DNA of 34,883 nucleotides from CAZVLQ01 sp964628185 (GCA_964628185.1 CAZVLQ010000021.1:1-34883), one strand, 5' to 3'. Positions 9,004 through 16,823 are shown, counted from the stretch's first letter. Numbers and translations: made by a program. The notes: generated from the sequence alone by a model not told the origin.

Positions 9004-9135
9004 GCTATGGCGTATCCGGCTTGCTTGCGAAAATGAGACAGTTCGTCTAATACAGGGATGTGGCCTGACCAGACAGCCCGTATTGCAAGGGGTGGGTTGT
9101 ATTGAGAAGAGGTCAGGAGGTCTGAGGAGGCTAAG

Positions 9136-9561
9136 ATGAGAAAAAGTGCATTGTTTATGGGCATGCTGGCGCTGTGCATGTTTTCAATCCCGGTGCTGGC
9201 GGGTCCTTCGGTTGGCGATGTGGACCTGAAGATGAGCTACCTTGGCGTGGGTATCGGTTTTCAGAACGGAAATGCCACCGTCACGCTCAATGGCAAGACG
9301 GGGCATTTCAAGGTGAGCGGATTCCATTTCCTGGGTGGCGGTATCTCTGAGTTCAAAGGCACGGGCAAGGTGATCGGGGCGAAATCCCTGGCTGATGTGG
9401 CCGGTGAATACAGTGTCACGCGGGCATCTATTGCGGCGCTTGTTGGCGGAGTGAACTTCAATCTGGTCAATGATAAGGGTGTTACAATGGATATCAGCGC
9501 CACGAATATGGGCGCCGATTTTTCGGTGGGCCCGGGGACCATTACCTTCAGCAAGAAGTGA
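9136..9561 (+). CDS. Secreted DUF1134/EipA-like protein
   Basis: A 141-aa protein with a textbook signal peptide (basic MRKS, hydrophobic core, VLA cleavage before GPS near residue 22), so it should be periplasmic or envelope-associated. AGGAGG at 9125-9130 sits five bases before the ATG. The mature part is Gly-rich and beta-predicted. Its pattern GVGIGF, GKTGHFKVSG, then GTGKV, LADVAGEY and a late GVT segment resembles the DUF1134 (EipA) family of small envelope proteins, but this match is from memory and moderate. It is followed by a strong hairpin and an OmpA-type lipoprotein on the same strand, consistent with an envelope role. No enzymatic motif is seen. Confidence 0.7.
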   Translation: MRKSALFMGMLALCMFSIPVLAGPSVGDVDLKMSYLGVGIGFQNGNATVTLNGKTGHFKVSGFHFLGGGISEFKGTGKVIGAKSLADVAGEYSVTRASIAALVGGVNFNLVNDKGVTMDISATNMGADFSVGPGTITFSKK

Positions 9562-9574
9562 GATCGGCATATTA

Positions 9575-9617
9575 CAGGATTTGACGCATTGCGGTGACGT
9601 GCATGCGTCAAATCCTG
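9575..9617 (+). terminator. 15-bp perfect hairpin between envelope genes
   Basis: Bases 9575-9589 and 9603-9617 are exact reverse complements (arm CAGGATTTGACGCAT) with a 13-base loop, 14 bases after the stop of the secreted protein. No U-tract follows (only a TTT), so it may be a processing or mRNA-stability hairpin, or a factor-dependent stop, rather than an efficient intrinsic terminator. Confidence 0.5.
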
Positions 9618-9664
9618 CAATTTATGCAAGAAACATGTGGCAGGTGCGACCAAGGATCATGCTA

Positions 9665-10354
9665 ATGTTCCGCCGGGTATCTTTTGCGTGCGCACTGCTG
9701 TTGCTGGTCTCTTCGTGTGCGCCGCAGCATGAGCCCCTCAGCAAGAAAGATCAGCAGATCATTGCGGTTATGACAATCATTGGTGCAGGAATTGGCGCCG
9801 GGGTAGGCGCGGCTTCGAGCAGCGCGAATATGGGTTCTTCCACATCGGGCCTGGCTGCAGGCGGTGCGCTTGCCGGTGCATTTGCCGGCTATGCCGTCGG
9901 CCATTTGGTCGTGGATCATATGAACCGGCAGGAAAAGGAAATTCGTCTCTCGGAAGGCGGAAAAAATGGCGATATTTATATTGAACGCATCAGGCCCGAT
10001 GTTTTGAAGATAACAATGCGGCACGGCGCTGAATTTTCCAGGCGATCTGCCGAACTAAGCACACGGGGACGCCATGCGCTGAAGGATGTCGCCAAGGCTA
10101 TCAGCAAGCATGGGCATTCAACGCTAATGATTATAGCCTACGCCAATGATGCCCCTACCTCCAGGGAGAACAGGAATCTGTCCGAGCAAAGGGCGCGCAC
10201 GGTGGCTGACTATCTCATACGGCATGGAGTTGGTGATCAGGGTATTAGCGCCAAGGGCAGGGGAAGGCCTGTTCTGCTGCCAGCCAGTAAAACTGCGCAG
10301 AAGAACCCCTATTACCGGCGCGTTGAAATTATCGTTAAGGGCAAGGCGGCCTGA
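9665..10354 (+). CDS. OmpA-family outer-membrane lipoprotein
   Basis: A 229-aa lipoprotein. The start at ATG 9665 places AAGGA eight bases upstream and gives a classic lipoprotein signal ending in LVSSC, with the lipidated Cys at residue 18. Residues 33-75 are a Gly/Ala-rich glycine-zipper segment with repeated GAGIGAG-like spacing. Residues 110-225 form an OmpA C-terminal peptidoglycan-binding domain, seen in NLSEQRARTVADYL and the closing YYRRVEI. This resembles Pal/YiaD-type proteins that tether the outer membrane to peptidoglycan. It lies downstream of the secreted DUF1134-like gene on the same strand, separated by a hairpin. The usual N-R-R at the end of the domain reads Y-Y-R-R here, a small deviation. 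Confidence 0.88.
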   Translation: MFRRVSFACALLLLVSSCAPQHEPLSKKDQQIIAVMTIIGAGIGAGVGAASSSANMGSSTSGLAAGGALAGAFAGYAVGHLVVDHMNRQEKEIRLSEGGKNGDIYIERIRPDVLKITMRHGAEFSRRSAELSTRGRHALKDVAKAISKHGHSTLMIIAYANDAPTSRENRNLSEQRARTVADYLIRHGVGDQGISAKGRGRPVLLPASKTAQKNPYYRRVEIIVKGKAA

Positions 10355-10379
10355 ATGATTCATGAGGCAGGTCGAAATA

Positions 10380-10401
10380 CCGTGGTTTTACGGAGTTTTT
10401 T
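10380..10401 (+). terminator. Weak intrinsic terminator after the OmpA-like gene
   Basis: CCGT (10380-10383) and ACGG (10390-10393) form a short stem around GGTTTT, followed by AG and six Ts. It lies in the 49-base gap between the convergent ends of the lipoprotein gene and dapF. The stem is only 4 bp, so termination strength is doubtful. Confidence 0.3.
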
Positions 10402-10403
10402 CA

Positions 10404-11114
10404 TCATGATGCGTTATATTTGCCTGTGAAAACGAGTGAGACGGGGCCTTCGAGCCTGATAGAGTCGGGATTACCGGATACGACCACATCACCGCCAGGC
10501 ATGTGAATGGTCTGGGGGCGGGTATGGCCTTCCACAGCCCAGATGGCGGCGGTAACCGCGCAGGCGCCGCTGCCGCAGGCGGGTGTGTGGCCGCTGCCCC
10601 GTTCGATGATATCCACGTACACGCCGTCGGCAATTCGCCCGCTGATTATTTCGATGTTGCGATCATCGGGGAAGGATTCAGTGGCTTCAAAAAAAACCCG
10701 GTGAGGATTGCCCATGTCGACATCCACATGCACCGGCGTCCGGCCCGTTACTATGGCCTTTCCCATATAAACGCAAATACCGGCGGCGCTTCGCTCGGCC
10801 TGAGCAGTCCTGCCATTCAAGCTTATTAAAACAGACGTTACGGAGCTATCTTCAAGTAAAAGATTAGCTATACAGCGCAGGCCGTTACCACAGTTTTCAG
10901 CTTCGGATCCATCACTGTTGAAAATACGAACAGCGCAATCCGCATGATTATCCGGCAGCAACACGAGCACCTGATCACAGCCCACGCCAAGTCTGCGGTC
11001 GGCAAGAGTGCGAATGAATGCTTCCTCCATATCGGGCAGAGGCCCGAAGCGCCCATCCAGAATAACAAAATCGTTGCCCTGGGCCTGCATCTTGATAAAG
11101 GAGACATTTCTCAT
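10404..11114 (-). CDS. dapF: Diaminopimelate epimerase, compact form
   Basis: Interconverts LL- and meso-diaminopimelate, giving the peptidoglycan cross-link residue and the lysine precursor. Both catalytic cysteines are in place: C75 in NCGNGLRC and C180 in ACGSGACA, and GNDF near residues 13-16 is also conserved. At 236 aa it is about 40 residues shorter than E. coli DapF (274 aa). The shortening maps around residues 105-155, where the usual connecting segment before and after MGNPH is reduced. The core fold and active site look intact, so I expect function. The ATG at 11114 overlaps the queF stop as ATGA, so it is the last gene of a dapE-queF-dapF group. Confidence 0.94.
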   Translation of the reverse strand: MRNVSFIKMQAQGNDFVILDGRFGPLPDMEEAFIRTLADRRLGVGCDQVLVLLPDNHADCAVRIFNSDGSEAENCGNGLRCIANLLLEDSSVTSVLISLNGRTAQAERSAAGICVYMGKAIVTGRTPVHVDVDMGNPHRVFFEATESFPDDRNIEIISGRIADGVYVDIIERGSGHTPACGSGACAVTAAIWAVEGHTRPQTIHMPGGDVVVSGNPDSIRLEGPVSLVFTGKYNAS

Positions 11115-11470
11115 TTGCTGTCGGGGTATTGCACTATCACGGTGGTGTAAATTCCGCCACGGACGTTGAATTTTGCCTCCAGACGCAATTTTCCCGGCTT
11201 CAGAACGCGTACCAGGTCGTCCAGAATCATGTTGCTTACTTTTTCGTGAAAATGTCCCTCATTGCGGAAACTCCAGAAATACCGCTTCAGTGATTTAAGT
11301 TCCACGCATAATTGATCCGGTGTGTAATCTATAATGATTATGGCAAAGTCAGGCTGTCCTGTTCTGGGGCAAAGACAGGTGAATTCCGGGCATTCAATAT
11401 GAATATTGTAATCCCGCTCCGGATTCGGATTGGCAAAGACATCCAGATCTCTGGAAGGCGTCAAAGGCAT
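11111..11470 (-). CDS. queF: NADPH-dependent 7-cyano-7-deazaguanine (preQ0) reductase
   Basis: Reduces preQ0 to preQ1 in queuosine biosynthesis, in the cytoplasm. The 119-aa protein is the short unimodular QueF type. It has the catalytic Cys34 in CPRTGQPDF with the partner Asp41, and the conserved LKSLKRY and WSFRNEGHFHE segment that binds NADPH and substrate. The start overlaps dapE by 10 bases and the stop overlaps dapF by four, so it is embedded between two lysine/diaminopimelate genes without a metabolic link to them. Other que genes are not in the window. Confidence 0.95.
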   Translation of the reverse strand: MPLTPSRDLDVFANPNPERDYNIHIECPEFTCLCPRTGQPDFAIIIIDYTPDQLCVELKSLKRYFWSFRNEGHFHEKVSNMILDDLVRVLKPGKLRLEAKFNVRGGIYTTVIVQYPDSK

Positions 11471-12600
11471 GGCTGTTCCTCGAAATGTTCAATAATGTCG
11501 GAGTAAATGCGCGTCAGTGTATCCAGTTCTTTAATGTAAACGCGTTCGCCTGTTTGATGAATGGTATCATGGGTCAGACCCAGTTCCACGACCGGGATGC
11601 CGGCTGCCGCGAGAAACCGGCCATCAGAGGTTCCGCCTCCGGTATCACGCACCGTTTTCAGGGCGGTGGTGCGATAAATGCAGTCACTCACGAGCTCCAG
11701 AAAAGGCCCGTCCGGAGTGTAGAATGTTTCCGCTTCATGCCGAATGTCAAGATGCACTGCCTTGTCGCCACAGGCGGTTTTGATACGAGCCCTGATGGCA
11801 TCGAAATCGAGCGAGGGATTATAGCGGATGTCCGCGAATGCCGTGCACCTGCCCGGAATTACGTTGCCGGCGCCTTCACCACCGCGGATATTGGTAACCT
11901 GGCAGGTGGTGGGAGGGAAACTTTGAGCCGGTGCTCCCCAGTCGATATGCAGCAGGGAATCAAGCGTGGAAACGGTATGATGAATGGCGTTATCGGCATC
12001 CTGCGGATAGGCTGAATGACCCTGCTTTCCCCGTATGGTGAAATAAATGTGCACAACGCCCCGGCGGCCGCGGCGTATGGTATCGCCAACTTGCCTGGAG
12101 GAAGAAGGCTCTCCCACAATGGCGGCGTCCGGCAGCATGGCGTGTTTTTGCAGGTATTCAACCAGGCGCACCGTGCCATTCACGGATTCGCCTTCCTCGT
12201 CCGACGTAATCAGAAGCTGCAGGGCCGGAAGCGGAATATTTTCAGCAACGCAATGTTCCACGGCGGCGAGCCAGCAGGCGATACCCGCCTTCATGTCCTG
12301 GGCGCCGCGCCCATGCAGCGTATCCTGCACGACAGTGGCGTCAAACGGAGGATGAGGCCACGCATCCAGGGGACCGGCCGGCACCACATCGGTATGCCCG
12401 GCGTAGGCGAGACAGCCAGGTTTTTCTCCCGAACGCGCATAGATGCTGTTGCTTACGCCGCCTGTATCCACATGTGTTCTGAAAAAGCCGAGCGGTTTCA
12501 GAACGGATTCGAGGTAATCCTGACATCCGCCATCCTCCGGAGTGATGGAAGGCTTGCGGATCAGGGCAATGGCATGGGAAAGGGCGCCTGTTGCTGTCAT
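11461..12600 (-). CDS. dapE: Succinyl-diaminopimelate desuccinylase
   Basis: Hydrolyses N-succinyl-LL-diaminopimelate to LL-diaminopimelate and succinate, the step just before DapF. The 379-aa M20 metallopeptidase-fold protein shows its zinc-ligand motifs: H69 and D71 in GHTDVVPAG, D102 in GRGAQDMK, E135/E136 in TSDEEG, GEPSS, and the late HQTGE. TGGGTSDGRF near residue 330 is typical of DapE rather than of related ArgE or aminoacylases. Length matches E. coli DapE (375 aa). It is the first gene of the overlapping dapE-queF-dapF group. The fold-back element at 12661-12821 lies just 60 bases upstream and may hold or influence the promoter. Confidence 0.96.
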   Translation of the reverse strand: MTATGALSHAIALIRKPSITPEDGGCQDYLESVLKPLGFFRTHVDTGGVSNSIYARSGEKPGCLAYAGHTDVVPAGPLDAWPHPPFDATVVQDTLHGRGAQDMKAGIACWLAAVEHCVAENIPLPALQLLITSDEEGESVNGTVRLVEYLQKHAMLPDAAIVGEPSSSRQVGDTIRRGRRGVVHIYFTIRGKQGHSAYPQDADNAIHHTVSTLDSLLHIDWGAPAQSFPPTTCQVTNIRGGEGAGNVIPGRCTAFADIRYNPSLDFDAIRARIKTACGDKAVHLDIRHEAETFYTPDGPFLELVSDCIYRTTALKTVRDTGGGTSDGRFLAAAGIPVVELGLTHDTIHQTGERVYIKELDTLTRIYSDIIEHFEEQPCL

Positions 12601-12660
12601 ACCGCCAGCCTAAACACAGGGGCGGCTCCTTGAAAGGGGATAAAAAGACTGCGCTCCTGG

Positions 12661-12821
12661 GAGCCTGTAGGACTTATGAGAAATCTACTGCGCGGCAGGG
12701 ACAGCGGCCCAAAATATCCTGATTTATCGTTACATAGTCACCACTATGCGCCTCAAAATCATGCTATTTTGGCCTCACTTCCCCACCTGCTCGCTACAAT
12801 CCCCATAAGTCCGACAGGCTC
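12661..12821. mobile_element. 161-bp fold-back / MITE-like element
   Basis: The ends are inverted repeats of 18 bp with one mismatch (GAGCCTGTaGGACTTATG at the left; its counterpart at 12804-12821). The two arms stay recognisably complementary along most of their roughly 78-base length, including AAAAT/ATTTT blocks. They meet at a perfect hairpin CATAGT-CACC-ACTATG at 12733-12748, whose centre coincides with the element's centre. There is no coding capacity and no clear target-site duplication. This is the build of a non-autonomous foldback transposon. It ends at the base immediately after the rodZ stop codon and lies 60 bases upstream of dapE. Alternatively it is a long structured RNA or a factor-binding site. 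Confidence 0.7.
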
Positions 12822-13799
12822 TTAGCGTGGAGGCTTTGCCGGCACCTCAATCCTGAAATTTCGAATTACTTCACCCTGCATGCCCAGTGTGCCCGCCGCG
12901 GCATAAAGTACACCATCAACCTCGATTCTCATGGCTGCCGCGTTGCCGCATGTGAGAAGAAGGTATGGATCACTGCGTTCCAGTTTCAGGCTTTGTCCTG
13001 CCTGCAGCAAGGCATCCCTGATTAATTGCCCTTCAGGATCATGCACCTGAATCCAGGAAGCGGTTTCCACGGCGGATAAACGATACTGGTGCATGTCGCC
13101 CGCAGGGACGACGGGGGGTGGCGCTGTTTCCTCTTCCTGCACGGCAGTTGTTGGCGTTGTTTCATCGGGAGAAACCGGCGCTGCCGCGACCGCCTGATGA
13201 TCACCAGGCGTTTTTGCCGTGATATTCTCCTCGACTGTCCCCCTGGAAGGCGCCGGTTTTTGCACAGCGGTTTTCCGGGCTGAAGAGCTGACGGATTCAG
13301 AAGGCGTCACGCTGGATTGCGGCTGGTCTTCCCCGTTGTCCGACATGTTGAACAGGACAAACAGAAGCACAAACACGATTCCGGCCGCGATGGCCCATAT
13401 TCTGTTTGGTGCGATGGGCGGATCAGGCATTGTGAACGGTTTGGTGAGCTTATATTTGCCTGCTTTCAGGTATTCAAGAAGTTCCTCCGGAATATCTTCA
13501 TTCAGCAAGCGGGCATACTGTCGGAGAAAGCCAAATGCATACACTTCCTCGGGAAGCCTGTTCCAGTCGCCTTCCTCCAGGGCGGAAAGATAATTTTTCT
13601 GAATACGCAGTTTCGACGCAATATCAGCAAGGCTTAAACCGCGGCGTTCCCTGGTAAGACGCAGCCGGCGTCCCAGCCTGAGCTGGATTTGCCGTTTTGG
13701 ATCTACTTCAGCGAATTCTTCCTTTGCCTGAGGAAGTTGATCATCAGGTTGGGATTCGTCACTTTTTTCAACGGGATGTTCCTGTTTTTTCGATGTCAT
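12822..13799 (-). CDS. rodZ: RodZ-type cytoskeletal helix-turn-helix membrane protein
   Basis: RodZ links MreB filaments to the inner membrane and helps set rod shape. The 325-aa protein has the family order: a Xre-like helix-turn-helix at about residues 42-105 (GRRLRLTRERRGLSLADIA and following), a basic juxtamembrane stretch, one transmembrane helix at about 134-151, a Pro/Thr/Glu-rich periplasmic linker at 155-230, and a C-terminal DUF4115 beta domain at about 237-320. E. coli RodZ is 337 aa, so it is essentially full length. It is on the same strand as pilF, 240 bases downstream of it, as in many gammaproteobacteria where pilF and rodZ neighbour rlmN. Its TAA stop is immediately followed by the fold-back element. 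Confidence 0.92.
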   Translation of the reverse strand: MTSKKQEHPVEKSDESQPDDQLPQAKEEFAEVDPKRQIQLRLGRRLRLTRERRGLSLADIASKLRIQKNYLSALEEGDWNRLPEEVYAFGFLRQYARLLNEDIPEELLEYLKAGKYKLTKPFTMPDPPIAPNRIWAIAAGIVFVLLFVLFNMSDNGEDQPQSSVTPSESVSSSARKTAVQKPAPSRGTVEENITAKTPGDHQAVAAAPVSPDETTPTTAVQEEETAPPPVVPAGDMHQYRLSAVETASWIQVHDPEGQLIRDALLQAGQSLKLERSDPYLLLTCGNAAAMRIEVDGVLYAAAGTLGMQGEVIRNFRIEVPAKPPR

Positions 13800-13809
13800 G
13801 ATTCAGGTT

Positions 13810-14107
13810 TGCCCCTTACACGCAGATCACCCATCAGCGAGCCGTTGAGCGATCGAATGCAAGACGCGATTTTGCAGTAATGGCTGCCCCATTGCAAGAG
13901 AACGCAACGCAGGCGGATGGCCGGTTAACAGATCGCCTGCCTGTGCGTGTACGCACGCAGACAGGCCCAAAGGGGTTGCTTCCGTAAGGGTCATGGCTGT
14001 GCATGCGGCGGCGCTTGACGAGGGGATGCCACGACTTTGTCAGCGCACCGCGCCCTGTTCCGATCCGCCCGGAAGGGGCCTGAAGGGCGATCCGTGTGTA
14101 AGGGGCA
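13810..14107. repeat. Inverted repeat pair spanning the pilF 3' end and the pilF-rodZ gap
   Basis: Bases 13810-13837 and the reverse complement of 14080-14107 match at 24 of 28 positions, starting with an exact 12-base block (TGCCCCTTACAC). The left copy lies just before the rodZ start; the right copy lies inside the last codons of pilF. The roughly 298-bp interval could be a degraded element with terminal inverted repeats that supplied the present pilF 3' end, or the trace of an inverted duplication. No transposase is present. Confidence 0.45.
13935..13966. repeat. Hairpin in the pilF-rodZ gap
   Basis: A 15-bp stem with two mismatched (wobble) positions and a 2-base loop, arms 13935-13949 and 13952-13966, roughly at the middle of the gap. 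No T-run follows in either direction, so it is not a standard intrinsic terminator. It may regulate rodZ mRNA or belong to the surrounding inverted repeat. Confidence 0.35.
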
Positions 14108-14873
14108 GGCCCAGGCCCTTCAGCGTTTCTTCAGCCCATGCCTTGTCCGCAGGTATGGAAGTGCGTGCGTGAAAGCGTTCCAGCTGGCGCCTCGCTTCAG
14201 TCAGGTTGCCGTTTTTTTTAAGCAGGGGCAACAACCCCGCGATCGCCCGCCGGTTTCCCGGACTGTCGCGAAGGATGGTTTCATAAAGCGCTCTGGCATA
14301 GTCGAAACGCTTGTAGCGCACATAGGCCTGCGCTTCCCTGATTCGTGACAGTTCCTGACCGGGATTGAGCGTTTTTGCCTGCCTGTAGGCGGCGATGGCC
14401 TCATTAAAGCGATCTTCGGCAAGCAAGGCGTCGCCAAGATTGATGTAGGCAATATCCGGATGGCGGTAGCGTGGATCATCCAGGGCCTTGCGAAAATATT
14501 TTTCAGCCTCTTCCGGTTTGTTCATCACGAGTAGCAAACCGCCGTAATTGTTATAGGTGGCGGGAGACGGGTTGTTTTCGATGGCCCTGACATAGTAGGC
14601 ATGAGCCTTGTCAAGATTTCCGCGTAACTGCCAGGCATAAGCAAGCGCGGCCAGCACATCGGCGCGGTCCGGCGCCATTTGTTCGGCATGAAGCAGTTCA
14701 TCGAAAGCCTTGGGTAAATTACCCTTCCGCAATGCATCAACACCCAGCGCATAATGCAGGTTGACACGCTTGTTCAGCAATTCAGGGGTTGCCGATGTCC
14801 CCGTACTCTGGCAGGCCGAAAATATGGCCACGACGCACCATGGCAGGGCCAGGGCCAACAGACGCTTTAGCAT
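14040..14873 (-). CDS. pilF: Type IV pilus biogenesis lipoprotein PilF/PilW, TPR protein
   Basis: PilF (PilW in some species) is an outer-membrane lipoprotein that helps the PilQ secretin assemble. From ATG 14873 the 277-aa product begins with a lipoprotein signal ending in IFSAC (Cys21), followed by about six tetratricopeptide repeats between residues 37 and 255 (for example the YNNYGGLL and YINLGDALLA segments). A longer frame extends upstream into mtnP, but 14873 is chosen because it restores the lipobox and forms a TGATG overlap with the mtnP stop. The order rlmN-mtnP-pilF-rodZ fits the usual rlmN-pilF-rodZ cluster with mtnP inserted. Other pilus genes are not in the window. The C-terminal tail lies in an inverted repeat and may be atypical. 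Confidence 0.88.
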   Translation of the reverse strand: MLKRLLALALPWCVVAIFSACQSTGTSATPELLNKRVNLHYALGVDALRKGNLPKAFDELLHAEQMAPDRADVLAALAYAWQLRGNLDKAHAYYVRAIENNPSPATYNNYGGLLLVMNKPEEAEKYFRKALDDPRYRHPDIAYINLGDALLAEDRFNEAIAAYRQAKTLNPGQELSRIREAQAYVRYKRFDYARALYETILRDSPGNRRAIAGLLPLLKKNGNLTEARRQLERFHARTSIPADKAWAEETLKGLGLPLTHGSPFRPLPGGSEQGAVR

Positions 14874-15736
14874 CAAAGCAGCCGTTCCACCAGAGCGTAA
14901 ACGGGTTTCAGGGCCTGATCCTTCAGGCATGAAATGTCGCTGATGATGGCCTGATCCAGGGCATGCCGGCAGCCGCATTCGCAGGTATCGACGGATTCAT
15001 CCACACCGAAAAAGGCAAAAAGCATGCGTTGGGCATGGGCCACATTGGCACGCATGATTTCAAGTACATTGCTTACGCTGACATCATCCTCGTCCGCATG
15101 CCAGCAATCATAATCCGTGCTCATAGCCACCGTGGCGTAGCACATTTCCGCCTCGCGGGCGAGCTTGGCTTCAGGCATGTTGGTCATGCCGATCACATCC
15201 ATTCCCCAACTGCGGTAGAGCTCGGATTCCACCCGTGAGGAAAACTGCGGTCCCTGCATGGCCAGATAGGCGCCGCCGTCATGCACGCTGATGTTTTCGG
15301 CCCGGCAGGCATCGGAAAGGCGGCGACGAAGACTGGCGCAGACGGGGTCCGCCATGGAGACATGTGCGACAACCGGCCCGTCAAAGAATGTCGAGTCACG
15401 GCCTCGGGTCCGGTCCACGAACTGATCTACCAGCACGAAATGTCCCGGCCGGATTTCCTCTTTCAACGATCCGACAGCGGAGATGGAAATAATGCGCGAA
15501 ACCCCGGCCAGTTTCATGGCGTAGATATTGGCACGGTAGTTAATCCTGTGGGGAGGGAGACGGTGATCACGTCCGTGCCGGGGCAGAAATACGGCTTCAT
15601 GGCCATTCACAAGAGCCAGTGTCAACGCATCTGACGGTGGTCCGTATGGGGTTTCAATGTGCAGGGCGTCAAGCACCTCGACGCCTTCAATCTCATACAG
15701 GCCGCTGCCGCCGATAATGCCAATCCGGTCAGTCAT
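14873..15736 (-). CDS. mtnP: 5'-methylthioadenosine/methylthioinosine phosphorylase
   Basis: Splits the methylthionucleoside left over from polyamine synthesis into base and methylthioribose-1-phosphate for methionine salvage. The 287-aa protein shows GGSGLY (phosphate loop) at residues 9-14, PRHGRDHRLPPHRINYRANI near 52-71, and the base-binding segment MTNMPEAKLAREAEMCYATV. STDYDCW marks the MTAP subgroup of nucleoside phosphorylases. A C-terminal CECGC cluster resembles the CXC motifs of thermostable MTAPs. Whether adenine or hypoxanthine nucleosides are preferred (MTAP or MTIP) cannot be decided by eye. It overlaps rlmN by eight bases upstream and pilF by one base downstream. Confidence 0.92.
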   Translation of the reverse strand: MTDRIGIIGGSGLYEIEGVEVLDALHIETPYGPPSDALTLALVNGHEAVFLPRHGRDHRLPPHRINYRANIYAMKLAGVSRIISISAVGSLKEEIRPGHFVLVDQFVDRTRGRDSTFFDGPVVAHVSMADPVCASLRRRLSDACRAENISVHDGGAYLAMQGPQFSSRVESELYRSWGMDVIGMTNMPEAKLAREAEMCYATVAMSTDYDCWHADEDDVSVSNVLEIMRANVAHAQRMLFAFFGVDESVDTCECGCRHALDQAIISDISCLKDQALKPVYALVERLL

Positions 15737-16823
15737 GATTCTCCATTCCCATGTTCGTGGAAGCGGCTTTCAGTTGTCCGCAGGCCGCCATGATGTCTTC
15801 CCCGCGCGAGCGCCGAACCGTGGCACGAATCCCCCGTTTTATCAACTCGCCGGCAAACAGATGCATATGTTCAGGTGATGTGCCCCGGTAAGGGCTGCCG
15901 GGCCAGGGATTGAAATGAATGAGATTGACGCGCTCCCGCTCACGATGAACAAATTGCGCCAGCGCCTCAAGGTCCTCTTCACGGTCGTTAACGTCGCAAA
16001 TCATCACATATTCCAGAGTAATATGGCGCTGCCGGGGCAGGGGATAAGCATCCAGACAGCGACGCAATGCCGGCAGAGGATATTTCCGGTTGACCGGGAC
16101 CAGGACATTGCGCAATGCATTGCTGGCTGCGTGAAGTGAAATTGCCAGGTTGACGGGCCAGGCATCGCCAAGGCGTTGAATCTGCGGGATCAGGCCGGAT
16201 GTGGAAACGGTAATACGCCGGCGGGACAGGCCCATGCCATCCGTATCCAGCAGTATGCGCAGGCTGTCATGCACACCTTTTTCGTTCGCCAGAGGTTCAC
16301 CCATGCCCATGTATACGATATGCGTGACGAACTGTTGCATCCCGGTCAGAGGAGGATCAAGCGACAGATCACGCTTGACCGCAAGGACTTGCGCCACGAT
16401 CTCACCGGCGCTCAGATTGCCTTCAAAGCGTTGCGTGCCGGTATAACAGAACGGGCACTCCAGCACACAGCCGGCCTGGGAGGAAACGCAGACCGTGCCG
16501 CGCGCCTTGTCCGGAATAAACACCGTTTCCACCATGGCGCCATGCCGTGAGGGAGAAGAGGATTTCAGCCTGAACAGATACTTGCGCGTGCCATCCGCGG
16601 AAGTCTGGCGTTGCAGTTGTTGAAGGGGGTTGCAGAGCAGACTCTCCGAGAAGCCGTGTCGAAGCTCCCGGGGAATATTTCGCATGGCATCCGGATCAAG
16701 AATACCCTTGTTGACCCAGTCCCGGATCTGTCTGGCGCGGTATGCAGGCTGGTTCATTGCCCTGATCCGGGCCTTCAGTTCCGGTAGAGAAAGTGCGGGC
16801 AGTTGAGGGCGTTCGTGATTCAT
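15729..16823 (-). CDS. rlmN: Dual-specificity 23S rRNA/tRNA adenine-C2 methyltransferase
   Basis: A radical-SAM enzyme that makes 2-methyladenosine at A2503 of 23S rRNA and at position 37 of some tRNAs. The 364-aa protein carries the 4Fe-4S motif C119-x3-C123-x2-C126 (GCVLECPFCYTG), the GMGEPL motif, and the acceptor Cys348 in GEDIMAACGQL near the C terminus. The Cys partner that forms the methylated intermediate is expected in this position, which separates RlmN/Cfr from other radical-SAM proteins. Length is normal (E. coli 384 aa). It is first of the overlapping rlmN-mtnP-pilF run, and its ATG is 47 bases from the divergent ATP-grasp gene. Confidence 0.96.
   Translation of the reverse strand: MNHERPQLPALSLPELKARIRAMNQPAYRARQIRDWVNKGILDPDAMRNIPRELRHGFSESLLCNPLQQLQRQTSADGTRKYLFRLKSSSPSRHGAMVETVFIPDKARGTVCVSSQAGCVLECPFCYTGTQRFEGNLSAGEIVAQVLAVKRDLSLDPPLTGMQQFVTHIVYMGMGEPLANEKGVHDSLRILLDTDGMGLSRRRITVSTSGLIPQIQRLGDAWPVNLAISLHAASNALRNVLVPVNRKYPLPALRRCLDAYPLPRQRHITLEYVMICDVNDREEDLEALAQFVHRERERVNLIHFNPWPGSPYRGTSPEHMHLFAGELIKRGIRATVRRSRGEDIMAACGQLKAASTNMGMENHD

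Noticed and set aside
13935..13966. Hairpin considered as terminator of pilF
   Set aside because: No T-run follows on either strand, so it is listed only as a hairpin.
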